Positions 51,540-59,236 of a stretch of DNA of 64,000 nucleotides are shown piece after piece. Each line of letters opens with the position of its first letter. Within the stretch, counting starts at the first letter, position 1. The stretch lies in assembly GCA_016872725.1 (NCBI GenBank), contig VGZC01000018.1, forward strand, positions 1-64,000. Reading direction: 5' to 3'. The position numbers and the translations under genes are program-made. Below the pieces are notes generated by a model. That model searched no databases. It was not told the origin of the DNA and saw only the letters and a list, made by a program, of their open reading frames with translations. Source of the DNA: Planctomycetota bacterium. GTDB lineage: Bacteria; Planctomycetota; Planctomycetia; Pirellulales; Pirellulaceae.

Positions 51540-52640
51540 ATGCACTCGATGGCCAACTTCACGAACCTTCGCAAAGCCCTCCTGTGCCAAGGTGAGCCCG
51601 ACTACGTTCCCCTTTTCGAAGGCTCGATCCACGACGACATCAAGAGCCGGTACCTCGGCAAACCCTCCGGAACGCTCGAAGCCGAGGTCGAATTCGCCGA
51701 GGCGGCCGGATACGACTATGTCCACATCACGATGGGCATGCGCCAGACGATGCGCGGCGAGAAGCTCGGCCTGATGGGCGCCAAGACGGTCGAGAGCGGC
51801 GTGCTGAAGGCCGTGTCGGCGCGCTACAATCCCCGCGAGGAACGCGAAAACACGCGCCTTTGGGCCGAGGAGGGCCAAGGGTTGATCCGCGACGACGCGT
51901 CGTTCGACGACTACGCGTGGCCCGATCCGTCGAGCTTCGAGTATTCGGCCCTCGAACGGCTCGGCCGTCTGCTCCCACCCGATATGAAGGTCGTCGTCAA
52001 CGTCGGCTACATCTTCACCGCGCCCTGGATGCTCATGGGCATGGAGCCATTCTGTATTGGACTTGCCGCCGGCGAACCGCTGCCGCTTCGCGTCATCGAC
52101 CGTGTCACCGGCATTCAGCGCCGCGTCGTCGAGAACGTGTTGCAGTTCGAATGCGTCGGCGCGATACGCATGCCCGACGATCTCGGCTACACGACGGGGC
52201 TCATCGTGAGCCCTCGCTTGCTCCGGAAACACGTCTTTCCGGCCATCAAGGGCATCGGCGATCTGACGAGGGCGAAGGGACTGCCCTATTTGTGTCACTC
52301 CGACGGAAAGCTCTACGACGTCCTCGACGACCTCGTCGACTGCGGGTTCCACGCGCTCCATCCGTGCGAGCCCGCTTCGATGGACATCGTCGAAGTCAAA
52401 CGGCGCTACCGGGGCCGTCTTTGCCTCTGCGGCAACATCAACCTCGACTCGACCCTCACGCTCGGAACGCCGAGCGACGTCGAGGAGGAAGTCAAGCTCC
52501 GCCTGAGGACCGTCGCGCCGGGCGGCGGCTACTGCTGCGGAGCGTCGAACTCGGTGCCCGAGTACGTGCCGTTCGAAAACTACGTCGCGATGATCAACAC
52601 GGTCAAGAAGTACGGCAACTATCCGATTCACGCGGATTGA
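51540..52640 (+). CDS. Uroporphyrinogen-decarboxylase (URO-D/MtaA)-family protein
   Basis: A 366-aa TIM-barrel protein of the URO-D family, in the branch nearer to corrinoid/methyl-transfer enzymes (MtaA type) than to heme-pathway HemE, because the N-terminal substrate-binding Arg cluster of HemE is not visible. Motifs: YVPLFEGSIHDDI, YDYVHITMGMRQTM, LPYLCHSDGKLYDVLDDLV, CLCGNINLDSTLTLGTPSDV and GGGYCCGASNSVP. His/Cys positions in LCHSDG and CLCGNI fit a zinc site. ATGs at 51540 and 51549 are both possible. The link to DUF4242 and DUF1080 suggests a role in a degradation pathway, not in tetrapyrrole synthesis. Confidence 0.82.
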   Translation: MHSMANFTNLRKALLCQGEPDYVPLFEGSIHDDIKSRYLGKPSGTLEAEVEFAEAAGYDYVHITMGMRQTMRGEKLGLMGAKTVESGVLKAVSARYNPREERENTRLWAEEGQGLIRDDASFDDYAWPDPSSFEYSALERLGRLLPPDMKVVVNVGYIFTAPWMLMGMEPFCIGLAAGEPLPLRVIDRVTGIQRRVVENVLQFECVGAIRMPDDLGYTTGLIVSPRLLRKHVFPAIKGIGDLTRAKGLPYLCHSDGKLYDVLDDLVDCGFHALHPCEPASMDIVEVKRRYRGRLCLCGNINLDSTLTLGTPSDVEEEVKLRLRTVAPGGGYCCGASNSVPEYVPFENYVAMINTVKKYGNYPIHAD

Positions 52641-52738
52641 TAATACGCGGATGGCTCGATGCGCCGCGGCGTCCCGCGCGATACGGCGGGACGGTCCCCG
52701 GATGGCCCTCCACAGTCCTTCATCACGGAGCACGACGA

Positions 52739-53527
52739 ATGCCGATCGCGAAACACGCCCCAGGCCCCGCACCCGTTCGACGGCTTCCCCGCCGCCCGTT
52801 CGCCGCGCTCGGAGCCGCCGCCGCGCTCGGAGCCGCCGCCGCGCTCGGAGCCGCCGCCGCGATGGCGGCCATCGCCCTCACGCATGGTCCATCCGCCCGC
52901 GCCGAACAACCGGCGTATGTCGCCATGTTCAACGGAGTCGACCTGACCGGCTGGGAAGGACAGCCCGGCTGGTGGTCGGTTCGGGACGGAGTCCTGTTCG
53001 CGGAGAGCACGGCGGAGAAGCCGTGCGCGAGGTCGCACTATTTGTATTGGAAGGGCGGGGAACCGGCCGACTTCGACCTCCGCTATTCGTTCCGCATCTC
53101 CGCCGAGGGAAACTCGGGGATCCAATTCCGCAGTGAGCGGCGGCCCGAGTGGGACACGTGGGGTTATCAGGCCGACATGGACGGCGCCGGGGTGTACATG
53201 GGTTGCCTTTACCAGCACGAGAGGGGCCTGGTCGCGGAACGGGGCCAAAAGGTCCGGATCAACGAATCGGGTGAGAAGGCGATCGAGACGTTCGCGGACA
53301 AGGCCGAGCTGCTGCGTTCGGTGCGCCCGCTCGAATGGAACACGGCGCGGATCGTCGCGTCCGGACCCCGCGTTTCCATCTGGATCAACGGCGTCCTGAT
53401 GTGCGAGGTCGAGGACCATCAACCGCGGCTGGGGCTGCGCAAAGGCATCATCGCCCTGCAAATGCACCAGGGCCCGCCGATGAAAGTCGAATACCGCGAC
53501 ATGAAGATCCGAGTGGACCGATCCTAG
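52739..53527 (+). CDS. DUF1080 (3-keto-disaccharide hydrolase) exported protein
   Basis: A 262-aa jelly-roll (concanavalin-like) protein of the DUF1080/3-keto-disaccharide hydrolase family. Characterised members cleave or bind 3-keto-glycosides. Sec-type leader 1-56 with an unusual Ala/Leu/Gly repeat (AALGAA three times). Mature domain: FNGVDLTGWEGQPGWWSVRD, then SGIQFRSERRPEWDTWGYQA, and closing GIIALQMHQGPPMKVEYRDM, all standard for the family. It sits just before an exported oxidoreductase that could make the 3-keto sugar. The ATG at 52739 has GGAG upstream; the longer open frame to 51860 overlaps the URO-D gene. Confidence 0.9.
   Translation: MPIAKHAPGPAPVRRLPRRPFAALGAAAALGAAAALGAAAAMAAIALTHGPSARAEQPAYVAMFNGVDLTGWEGQPGWWSVRDGVLFAESTAEKPCARSHYLYWKGGEPADFDLRYSFRISAEGNSGIQFRSERRPEWDTWGYQADMDGAGVYMGCLYQHERGLVAERGQKVRINESGEKAIETFADKAELLRSVRPLEWNTARIVASGPRVSIWINGVLMCEVEDHQPRLGLRKGIIALQMHQGPPMKVEYRDMKIRVDRS
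52805..52858 (+). repeat. 18-bp tandem repeat in DUF1080 leader
   Basis: Three exact copies of GCGCTCGGAGCCGCCGCC, in frame, encoding three Ala-Leu-Gly-Ala-Ala-Ala units of the signal-peptide core. Loss or gain of one unit changes the hydrophobic length by six residues. Confidence 0.9.
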
Positions 53528-53580
53528 GATTTTGGGTTTTGGACTTTGGATTTTCGATTTTGGATTTTGGATTTTGGACA
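53527..53580. repeat. AT-rich TTTTGGA-type repeat
   Basis: An imperfect array of 7-8-base TTTTGGA/TTTCGA-type units in a single AT-rich block, between the DUF1080 stop and the next gene's Shine-Dalgarno. It resembles short intergenic repeats known from planctomycete and cyanobacterial genomes that read as KSKIQNPK on the other strand. Composition differs sharply from the GC-rich surroundings. Confidence 0.8.
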
Positions 53581-53611
53581 CGACCGAACGATCCCGAGCG
53601 AGGAGTTTGTG

Positions 53612-54997
53612 ATGAACGTTCCTTCATCCCGCGTCGCCCGCCGAACGTTTCTCAAGCGGATCGCCGCGGCCGGCCTGTTTCCCACGATTATCCCCGCATC
53701 GGCGCTCGGCCGCTCGGGGACCGTCGCGCCCAGCAATCGCATCCGGATGGGGCTCATCGGATGCGGCGGTCACGGTACCAGCTGGAATCTGGATCGGATG
53801 TTCGAGAATCCCGACCAGCAGGTGGTCGCCGTGTGCGACGTGGACGGGCGGCACGCGGCGGAGGCGGAGCGGCGGGTCAACGAGCATTATTCCAAGGCGC
53901 TGGGCATGCCGTACCGGTGCGATGTCTTCCGCGACTTCCGCGATCTGATCAACCGCAAGGACATCGACGCGGTCGACGTCGCGACGCCCGATCATTGGCA
54001 CGTGCTCCCCGCGCTCATGGCGACTCGGGCCAAGAAACACGTCATTTGCGAAAAGCCCCTCTCGCTCACGCTCGCCGAAGGCCGGCAACTCGCCGACGAA
54101 TCGGCCCGGTCGGGACTCGTCTTCCAGACCGCGTCCGAGAACCGGTCGATCGACTCCTATATCCAGATCGTCGAATTGGTGCGGGGCGGCTACATCGGTG
54201 AATTGCGTCACGTCAAGGTCATGCTGCCCAAGGACAACGAGGCGCGCGGCAACGAGGACTTCACCGTCCAACCTCCCCCCAAGGAACTCGACTACGATTT
54301 CTGGCAGGGGCAGGCTCCCATCGCGCCTTATTGCCCCGCGCGGGTGCACAACACGTTCCGGTGGAACCTGGCCTATTCGGGAGGCCGCATCACCGATTGG
54401 GGCGCGCATCTGTTCGATCTGGCGCAGTGGGCGAGCGGCCACGAGCGGACGGGGCCGGTCGAAGTCGAGGGAACGGGGACGTTTCCGCCGGGCGATTCGG
54501 TCTGGAACACGGCGGGCATCTTTGACGTGCGGTATCGCTACTCGAGCGGCCTCACGATGCACGCGTGGAGCGAAGGGACGCCGGGCGTCAAGTTCGAAGG
54601 CACCGAGGGCTGGGTGATGTTCCGCGGCTGGCGCGCGCCGCTCACCGCGAGCGATCCCAAGGTCCTCGACGTCGTCATCCCCGAGTCGAAACGCGCCCAC
54701 CGGCCGACGGTCATCTGTCGGCGGGATGCGGCGAGCGGCCCGGCGGGGGGCGAGCATCTCGACTTCACCGACGCGATCAAGAACAACAAGCCGACGTACG
54801 CCCCGGCGGAAATCGGCCATCGCACGATCTCTATCGCGCATATCGCGAATATCGCCATGCGCCTCGGACGGAAGCTCGGCTGGGATCCCGACAAGGAGGA
54901 GTTCGTCGGCGACGCCGAGGCGAACGCGATGCGCGCCCGCGAACAACGCGAGCCGTGGACGCCGAAGAACGTCGACGCGTGGCTCAACGTGAGCTGA
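53612..54997 (+). CDS. Gfo/Idh/MocA family oxidoreductase, Tat-exported
   Basis: A 461-aa exported oxidoreductase paralogous to the one at 49561. Leader ARRTFLKRIAAAGLFPTIIP with the RR motif. Rossmann core IRMGLIGCGGHGTSWNLDRM, ATPDHWHVLPALMATRAKKH, ICEKPLSLTLAEG with the conserved Glu-Lys-Pro. C-terminal domain with GGRITDWGAHLFDLAQWA (the catalytic-like His) and GVKFEGTEGWVMFRGW. Unlike 49561 it has the ENRSID segment seen in the inositol 2-dehydrogenase-like exported subfamily. The ATG at 53612 has AGGAG upstream. It is the last gene of the DUF4242-URO-D-DUF1080 cluster and converges on the ThuA gene. Confidence 0.92.
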   Translation: MNVPSSRVARRTFLKRIAAAGLFPTIIPASALGRSGTVAPSNRIRMGLIGCGGHGTSWNLDRMFENPDQQVVAVCDVDGRHAAEAERRVNEHYSKALGMPYRCDVFRDFRDLINRKDIDAVDVATPDHWHVLPALMATRAKKHVICEKPLSLTLAEGRQLADESARSGLVFQTASENRSIDSYIQIVELVRGGYIGELRHVKVMLPKDNEARGNEDFTVQPPPKELDYDFWQGQAPIAPYCPARVHNTFRWNLAYSGGRITDWGAHLFDLAQWASGHERTGPVEVEGTGTFPPGDSVWNTAGIFDVRYRYSSGLTMHAWSEGTPGVKFEGTEGWVMFRGWRAPLTASDPKVLDVVIPESKRAHRPTVICRRDAASGPAGGEHLDFTDAIKNNKPTYAPAEIGHRTISIAHIANIAMRLGRKLGWDPDKEEFVGDAEANAMRAREQREPWTPKNVDAWLNVS

Positions 54998-55014
54998 TCC
55001 GCGGTGAGCGGATC
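54996..55014. terminator. Small hairpin between convergent genes
   Basis: GATCCGC (54996-55002) pairs with GCGGATC (55008-55014) across a 5-nt loop, overlapping the stop of the plus-strand oxidoreductase and lying 10 nt from the ThuA stop. There is no T-tract; a shared weak terminator is possible. Confidence 0.3.
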
Positions 55015-55024
55015 CGTTCGGGCC

Positions 55025-55927
55025 TCAGTTCGATCCGGTCGCCAATTCGCGGCAGCGGGGCGTGACCGCGTCGAGATTCGCGGGCAGATCCGCGTCGACA
55101 TCGCCGACGATCCAAGCGAGCGCGCCGAGCACGATCTGTTGGAACGGGTCCTCGACCCAGACGTTCTCGCGATGCGCCATGGTCGTGACGTAGACGCGGC
55201 CCTCTCCGTGGCGGCGCGCCCAGGTGGACGGATAAGGCGGCCGCTGGTAGCAGGCGCCGCGCATGCCGGCCGTCTCTTGAACCAGGATGACGTGCAGGTC
55301 GTCGGCGAAATTCTTGACCGCGTACCATTCCTCGGTGAGCCGAAATGACGGGGCGAGGCCTCGCATGCCCGGAAATTCGGGCGACGCGACGCGCATGACC
55401 GCCTCCTGCTGCGGGCCGTGCTCGATGAACTCGCCCCCGATCATCGCAATGTACGGGTCGACGTCCTTGCGGTTCTCTTTCGCGGGCCCGGGTGTGCGCC
55501 AGCACGCGCACGCGGAATGGAATGCGAGGAACCCTTTGCCCCGCGCGACGGCGTCCAGGAACCGGCGTTTGCCCTCGCCCGTCATCGGCGGATCGCCCCG
55601 GTCGTTCGGCGCGGTCGGATCGTTGTTCGTGTAGAACGCGAACGCGTCGAACCGGTCGAGATCGCCGTCGAACACGCGGCCATCCTTGGTGCACTCGACC
55701 TCGATCCCCGCGCGCCGCCCCAGCTCCGTCAACGCCCGTTCGGAATGACTCGGCGCGTCCCCCGTGCGCCGGACGACCGAATGGTAATAACCGACATTGC
55801 GGGTGAAGTAGAGTATGCGCTTGGGGCGTCTCGGCTGTCCGAACGATGCGAACGATGGAGAGGCGAGCGGAAGGGCGAGCGGTACGGCCGCCGCGCCGAC
55901 CATTTTGAGCAGATCCCGGCGTCGCAT
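55025..55927 (-). CDS. ThuA-domain exported protein
   Basis: A 300-aa protein with a Tat-type leader (MRRRDLLKMVGAAAVPLALP) and a ThuA-like (class I glutamine-amidotransferase-fold) domain. Signatures: RILYFTRNVGYYHSVVRR, then FDAFAFYTNNDPTAPND, GKGFLAFHSACACWRT, and the late EGRVYVTTMAHRENVWVEDP. ThuA proteins are tied to trehalose or keto-sugar use; catalysis is unproven. The ATG at 55927 has a GAGGGA Shine-Dalgarno. Placed next to DUF1080 and oxidoreductase genes, in line with a keto-sugar route. It is divergent from the large DUF1800 gene. Confidence 0.85.
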   Translation of the reverse strand: MRRRDLLKMVGAAAVPLALPLASPSFASFGQPRRPKRILYFTRNVGYYHSVVRRTGDAPSHSERALTELGRRAGIEVECTKDGRVFDGDLDRFDAFAFYTNNDPTAPNDRGDPPMTGEGKRRFLDAVARGKGFLAFHSACACWRTPGPAKENRKDVDPYIAMIGGEFIEHGPQQEAVMRVASPEFPGMRGLAPSFRLTEEWYAVKNFADDLHVILVQETAGMRGACYQRPPYPSTWARRHGEGRVYVTTMAHRENVWVEDPFQQIVLGALAWIVGDVDADLPANLDAVTPRCRELATGSN

Positions 55928-56091
55928 GGTCGTCCCTCGACAGTCGCTTTTGGTCCCCGACTCCACCCAAGCCGCCCCATGCCGTCCCTGTTTACCGGAT
56001 CGGTGGCGGCGAATCCAGTGACCACTCCCGATCCGGTAACCGGCCTTTCGGAATTCCGCTAGCAGTCGACGCGCCGCCGACCGTCGCATGG

Positions 56092-56120
56092 TTGACATTT
56101 GAATCGCGCGGGTGTATACG
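56092..56120 (+). promoter_or_regulatory. Sigma-70-like promoter of the DUF1800/DUF1501 array
   Basis: TTGACA (56092-56097, perfect -35) and TATACG (56115-56120, 4 of 6 to TATAAT) are separated by 17 nt. It lies in a locally AT-rich stretch of an otherwise GC-rich region and points at the DUF1800 gene, whose ATG is 340 nt downstream. It is the best promoter match I found in the window. Confidence 0.6.
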
Positions 56121-56132
56121 TAAACACAATAA

Positions 56133-56148
56133 ACAAAGTCGACTTTGT
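56133..56148. promoter_or_regulatory. 16-bp palindrome, probable operator
   Basis: ACAAAGTCGACTTTGT is a perfect inverted repeat without a loop. It sits 12 nt after the -10 box, so at or just after the expected transcription start, the usual place for a repressor site. One perfect 16-bp palindrome is expected by chance in 64 kb, so its position, more than its existence, is the evidence. Confidence 0.45.
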
Positions 56149-56459
56149 GCGACGATTGCCGAGCCGCAGGGAAACGGCGGGCACGTTCGCCGACCGACAC
56201 TCCCGCCTGGTTCGACACACCCATCGGGCACCCGCCCGTTTTCGCGCGAACAGGAATGTTCCGCCGCCAAACACAACGGCACCCGCCACCTTATCGAGGC
56301 CCGCATGGTTGCGAATGTTCACGAGATGGGGTCGGTGAGGGGGCGGATCCGCGTTCCCCGGCATCGGCGCATCACGTTCGCCGGGCGCTCGGCGCGTTTC
56401 GAGAAGATGACGGTGTTGGAGCCCCTGTTTGGAAACATGTCGGTGGAGGCAGGCGTTCG

Positions 56460-59171
56460 ATGAGAGCGATCGAGCAAGAATCGAGCGTGGCGCGAATGGC
56501 GGCCCGAATGGCGGCCCGAATGGCGGCCCGAATGGCGGCCCGGATCGACGGCAGGGACCGATGGAAGGGCGACGCGGGCGTCGGTCGGTCGAGTTTGTCC
56601 GCGATGGCGGGAGGTGACAACGGGCCGTCGCGCTCGGCGATCGCGATGGTGTTGTCGGCGTCGGTGTTCGCCTCGTTCGCGGCACCGGCGGGCGAAGCGC
56701 GGGGTTGGCAGCCGAGCGGGGCGGCGGCCGAGGATCCGGTGAAGCGTGCCGAGGCGGCCGCGGCGAAAGCGGCGGCCGACAAGGCAGCCGCCGAAAAGGC
56801 GCTCGCCGCCGCGGTCGCGGCCGAAAAAGCCGCCGCCGAACAGATGGCGGCCGCGCAAGAGTCGGCGAAGATCTCGGCCGTCAAAGCCGCCGCGCTGAAG
56901 GAAGCGACCGCCCGCGTGGCCGCTCGCCGAACCGCGCTCGAAAGGGCGATCGCCGACGTCGCCGCGAACGACGCGGCGCGCAAGGGCGAATTCACCGATC
57001 GGGCCGTACGGGAGAAGGTGGCCCGCGATGAGGGGGCGATCGAGAAGGCCAAGGCCGATTTGGCCGACGCTCAGAAGGTACTCGAGGACAAGAAATCGGC
57101 GACCGAATCGGCGCGCGGCGCGACGCAGGCCGCGCTCGACGCCTCCAAAACGGCGCCCGACGATACGGCGAAAGGACGCGCCGCCGAAACGGCGCGGACG
57201 GCCCAGGATCGCGCCGAACGCGATCAGGCCAACGCCGTGACGGCCGCCCGGTCGATCGACGTGTCGTTGCGGGCCCTCACGACCGAACTGGCGGCCGGCA
57301 AGGATGTCCTCGCGCTCATCGACAAGGTCGAGGCCGCGAAAAACGGCGGTCCCGCGCTCGACGCCGACGCGGCCCGCAGAGCCAATCAAACGATCGACGC
57401 GTTCAAGACCGCCGCGCTCACCCAGGCGATCGACCTCGAGCGGGCGGCGCACGAAAAGGCCGTCGCCGACCGGACGGCCGCCGAACGCCTCTTGCCCCAA
57501 CGCGCCGCCGCGGTCGAAACGGCGCGGGGAAAACTCGGTGCCGCGAAGGCCGCCGCCGAAATACTCGCCGCCGACGCGCCCGCCGACAAGCGGTCGGCCG
57601 CCGAACAGGCGGTCGCCGCCGCGACCGCGGCCGTCGAATCGGCCGCCGCCGAGGAGCGTGCGACCCGCGAGGAATTGGAGAAGATCGGGCCCCGAATCCG
57701 CGAGTCCCTCGCGCGCTACCACGAAACACTCGCGCTCGTCCAAAGCGGGTTGCCCCTCCTTCCCGCCGACCAGTGGGATTACGCCAAGGCCCGCCATCTG
57801 CTCGTGCGCGCGGGTTTCGGCGGATCGTCCGACGAAATCGAACGGCTGCATGCGATGGGCCTTCACGCGGCCGTCGAGTACCTCGTCGACTACGATCGGA
57901 TCGAAGCGCTCGATCTCCCGTTCCACGCCGTGCTCCCCGAACCGGCGATCCCCAACGAAAACCGGTTGGCGTCCATGCGGCAGCGGGAAATGACCGATCG
58001 GCGGCGCAACGCCGATACGCGGCAGCAGGCCGCGCTCCGCGATTGGTGGATCGAACGCATGGTGCGCACCCCGCGTCCGCTCGAGGAAAAGCTCGTCCTG
58101 TTCTGGCACGGACATTTCGCGACCGAATACCAGACGGTGCGCGACAGCTACGCGCTCGCCATGCAAAACGACCTGCTTCGCGAACATGCGGTGACGAGCT
58201 TCGCCGCGCTGCTCCACGGCATCGTTCAGGATCCCGCCATGCTGCGGTATCTCGACAACAACAGCAATGTGAAGGGCCGCCCCAACGAAAACCTCGCCCG
58301 CGAGATCATGGAGTTGTTCGCGATGGGGGAGGGTAATTACACCGAAAACGACATCATGGAAGGAGCGCGGGCGTTGACCGGATATACGTATGATCCGGCG
58401 ACGCGGCAGTTCCGGTTCGTCGTTTCCCGGCACGACACCGAAAACAAAACGATCTTCGGGCGCACGGGCGATTTCGCGGGCGACGATTTCGTCGACTTGA
58501 TCCTCCAGCAGCCGTTCACCGCGCCGTTCATCGCGGGCAAGGTTTTTGGGTTCTTCGCGCACGATGCGCCGAGCGAGGAAACGGTGACGCGTTTGGCCGG
58601 CGTACTCCGGACGCATCAATACGACTTGCGGCCGATGCTCAAGAATCTGTTCATGTCGCGGGAGTTCTACAGCGAGTCGGCCGTCGCGACGCAGATCAAG
58701 AGCCCCGTGCAACTCGTCGTCGGAACGCTCCGGGACCTCGGCATCCGGGATGTTGCCTACGGACCGCTCAGCGCGGGAATGACGGCCATGGGCCAGGAAC
58801 TTTATGGGCCTCCCAACGTCAAGGGATGGGAAGGCGGCGAGTATTGGGTGAATGCGAACCGCGTGTTCGTCCGTTACAACGGCATCGCCGATCTGATCGA
58901 CAATATCGCCGTTCCGAACCAACCGCGGGGCCTGGATCTGGTCGGCGCGCTCGAGGGCCGCGTGTTGAATTCGCCCGAGGAAGTGGTCGACTATCTCGCG
59001 CGAAGCTGCCTCGCCGTGCCGCTGCCGGACGAAAAACGCAAGATCCTGATCGATCGGTTGGGCGGCCTTCCGCCGAGCGCCGACTGGAGCGGCCAGCGCG
59101 CCCAGGTGAACGCGAGATTGCGGACGATTCTGGTTCTGATGATGAGTATGCCCGAGTTCCAGTGCACGTGA
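56460..59171 (+). CDS. DUF1800 protein with long Ala-rich coiled-coil N-terminal domain
   Basis: A 903-aa protein. Residues ~13-28 carry a MAAR repeat, ~62-85 a hydrophobic leader (AIAMVLSASVFASFAAPAGE), then ~93-425 an Ala/Glu/Lys-rich helical region (AAAKAAADKAAAEKALAAAV and similar) that should form long coiled coils. The DUF1800 domain covers ~437-900: AKARHLLVRAGFGGSSDEIE, LFWHGHFATEYQTV, GRPNENLAREIMELFAMGEG, ALTGYTYDPATRQFRFVV and MLKNLFMSREFYS. Function unknown; the architecture suggests an exported, elongated protein, perhaps a surface scaffold. Start codon choice is open because four ATGs in the repeat, and one at 56604, are in frame. It is followed by a DUF1501 gene. Confidence 0.88.
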   Translation: MRAIEQESSVARMAARMAARMAARMAARIDGRDRWKGDAGVGRSSLSAMAGGDNGPSRSAIAMVLSASVFASFAAPAGEARGWQPSGAAAEDPVKRAEAAAAKAAADKAAAEKALAAAVAAEKAAAEQMAAAQESAKISAVKAAALKEATARVAARRTALERAIADVAANDAARKGEFTDRAVREKVARDEGAIEKAKADLADAQKVLEDKKSATESARGATQAALDASKTAPDDTAKGRAAETARTAQDRAERDQANAVTAARSIDVSLRALTTELAAGKDVLALIDKVEAAKNGGPALDADAARRANQTIDAFKTAALTQAIDLERAAHEKAVADRTAAERLLPQRAAAVETARGKLGAAKAAAEILAADAPADKRSAAEQAVAAATAAVESAAAEERATREELEKIGPRIRESLARYHETLALVQSGLPLLPADQWDYAKARHLLVRAGFGGSSDEIERLHAMGLHAAVEYLVDYDRIEALDLPFHAVLPEPAIPNENRLASMRQREMTDRRRNADTRQQAALRDWWIERMVRTPRPLEEKLVLFWHGHFATEYQTVRDSYALAMQNDLLREHAVTSFAALLHGIVQDPAMLRYLDNNSNVKGRPNENLAREIMELFAMGEGNYTENDIMEGARALTGYTYDPATRQFRFVVSRHDTENKTIFGRTGDFAGDDFVDLILQQPFTAPFIAGKVFGFFAHDAPSEETVTRLAGVLRTHQYDLRPMLKNLFMSREFYSESAVATQIKSPVQLVVGTLRDLGIRDVAYGPLSAGMTAMGQELYGPPNVKGWEGGEYWVNANRVFVRYNGIADLIDNIAVPNQPRGLDLVGALEGRVLNSPEEVVDYLARSCLAVPLPDEKRKILIDRLGGLPPSADWSGQRAQVNARLRTILVLMMSMPEFQCT
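56496..56543 (+). repeat. 12-bp tandem repeat at the DUF1800 N-terminus
   Basis: Four copies of ATGGCGGCCCGA (last ends CGG), in frame, encoding Met-Ala-Ala-Arg four times. Each unit carries its own in-frame ATG. Confidence 0.93.
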
Positions 59172-59236
59172 CCCGTGGCGCGAGAAACGCATGGCGCGCA
59201 CACCGCGTGTTGTGCGAGACGAGTGGAGGATAGCGT

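Larger units (their letters stand above)
55928..56459. other. Long divergent promoter region before the DUF1800/DUF1501 array
   Basis: About 530 bases between the ThuA and DUF1800 starts. It holds the promoter and palindrome listed separately and then ~310 bases of GC-rich leader without a credible gene; short frames in it lack family features. The long leader could act as a regulated 5' untranslated region. Confidence 0.5.
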
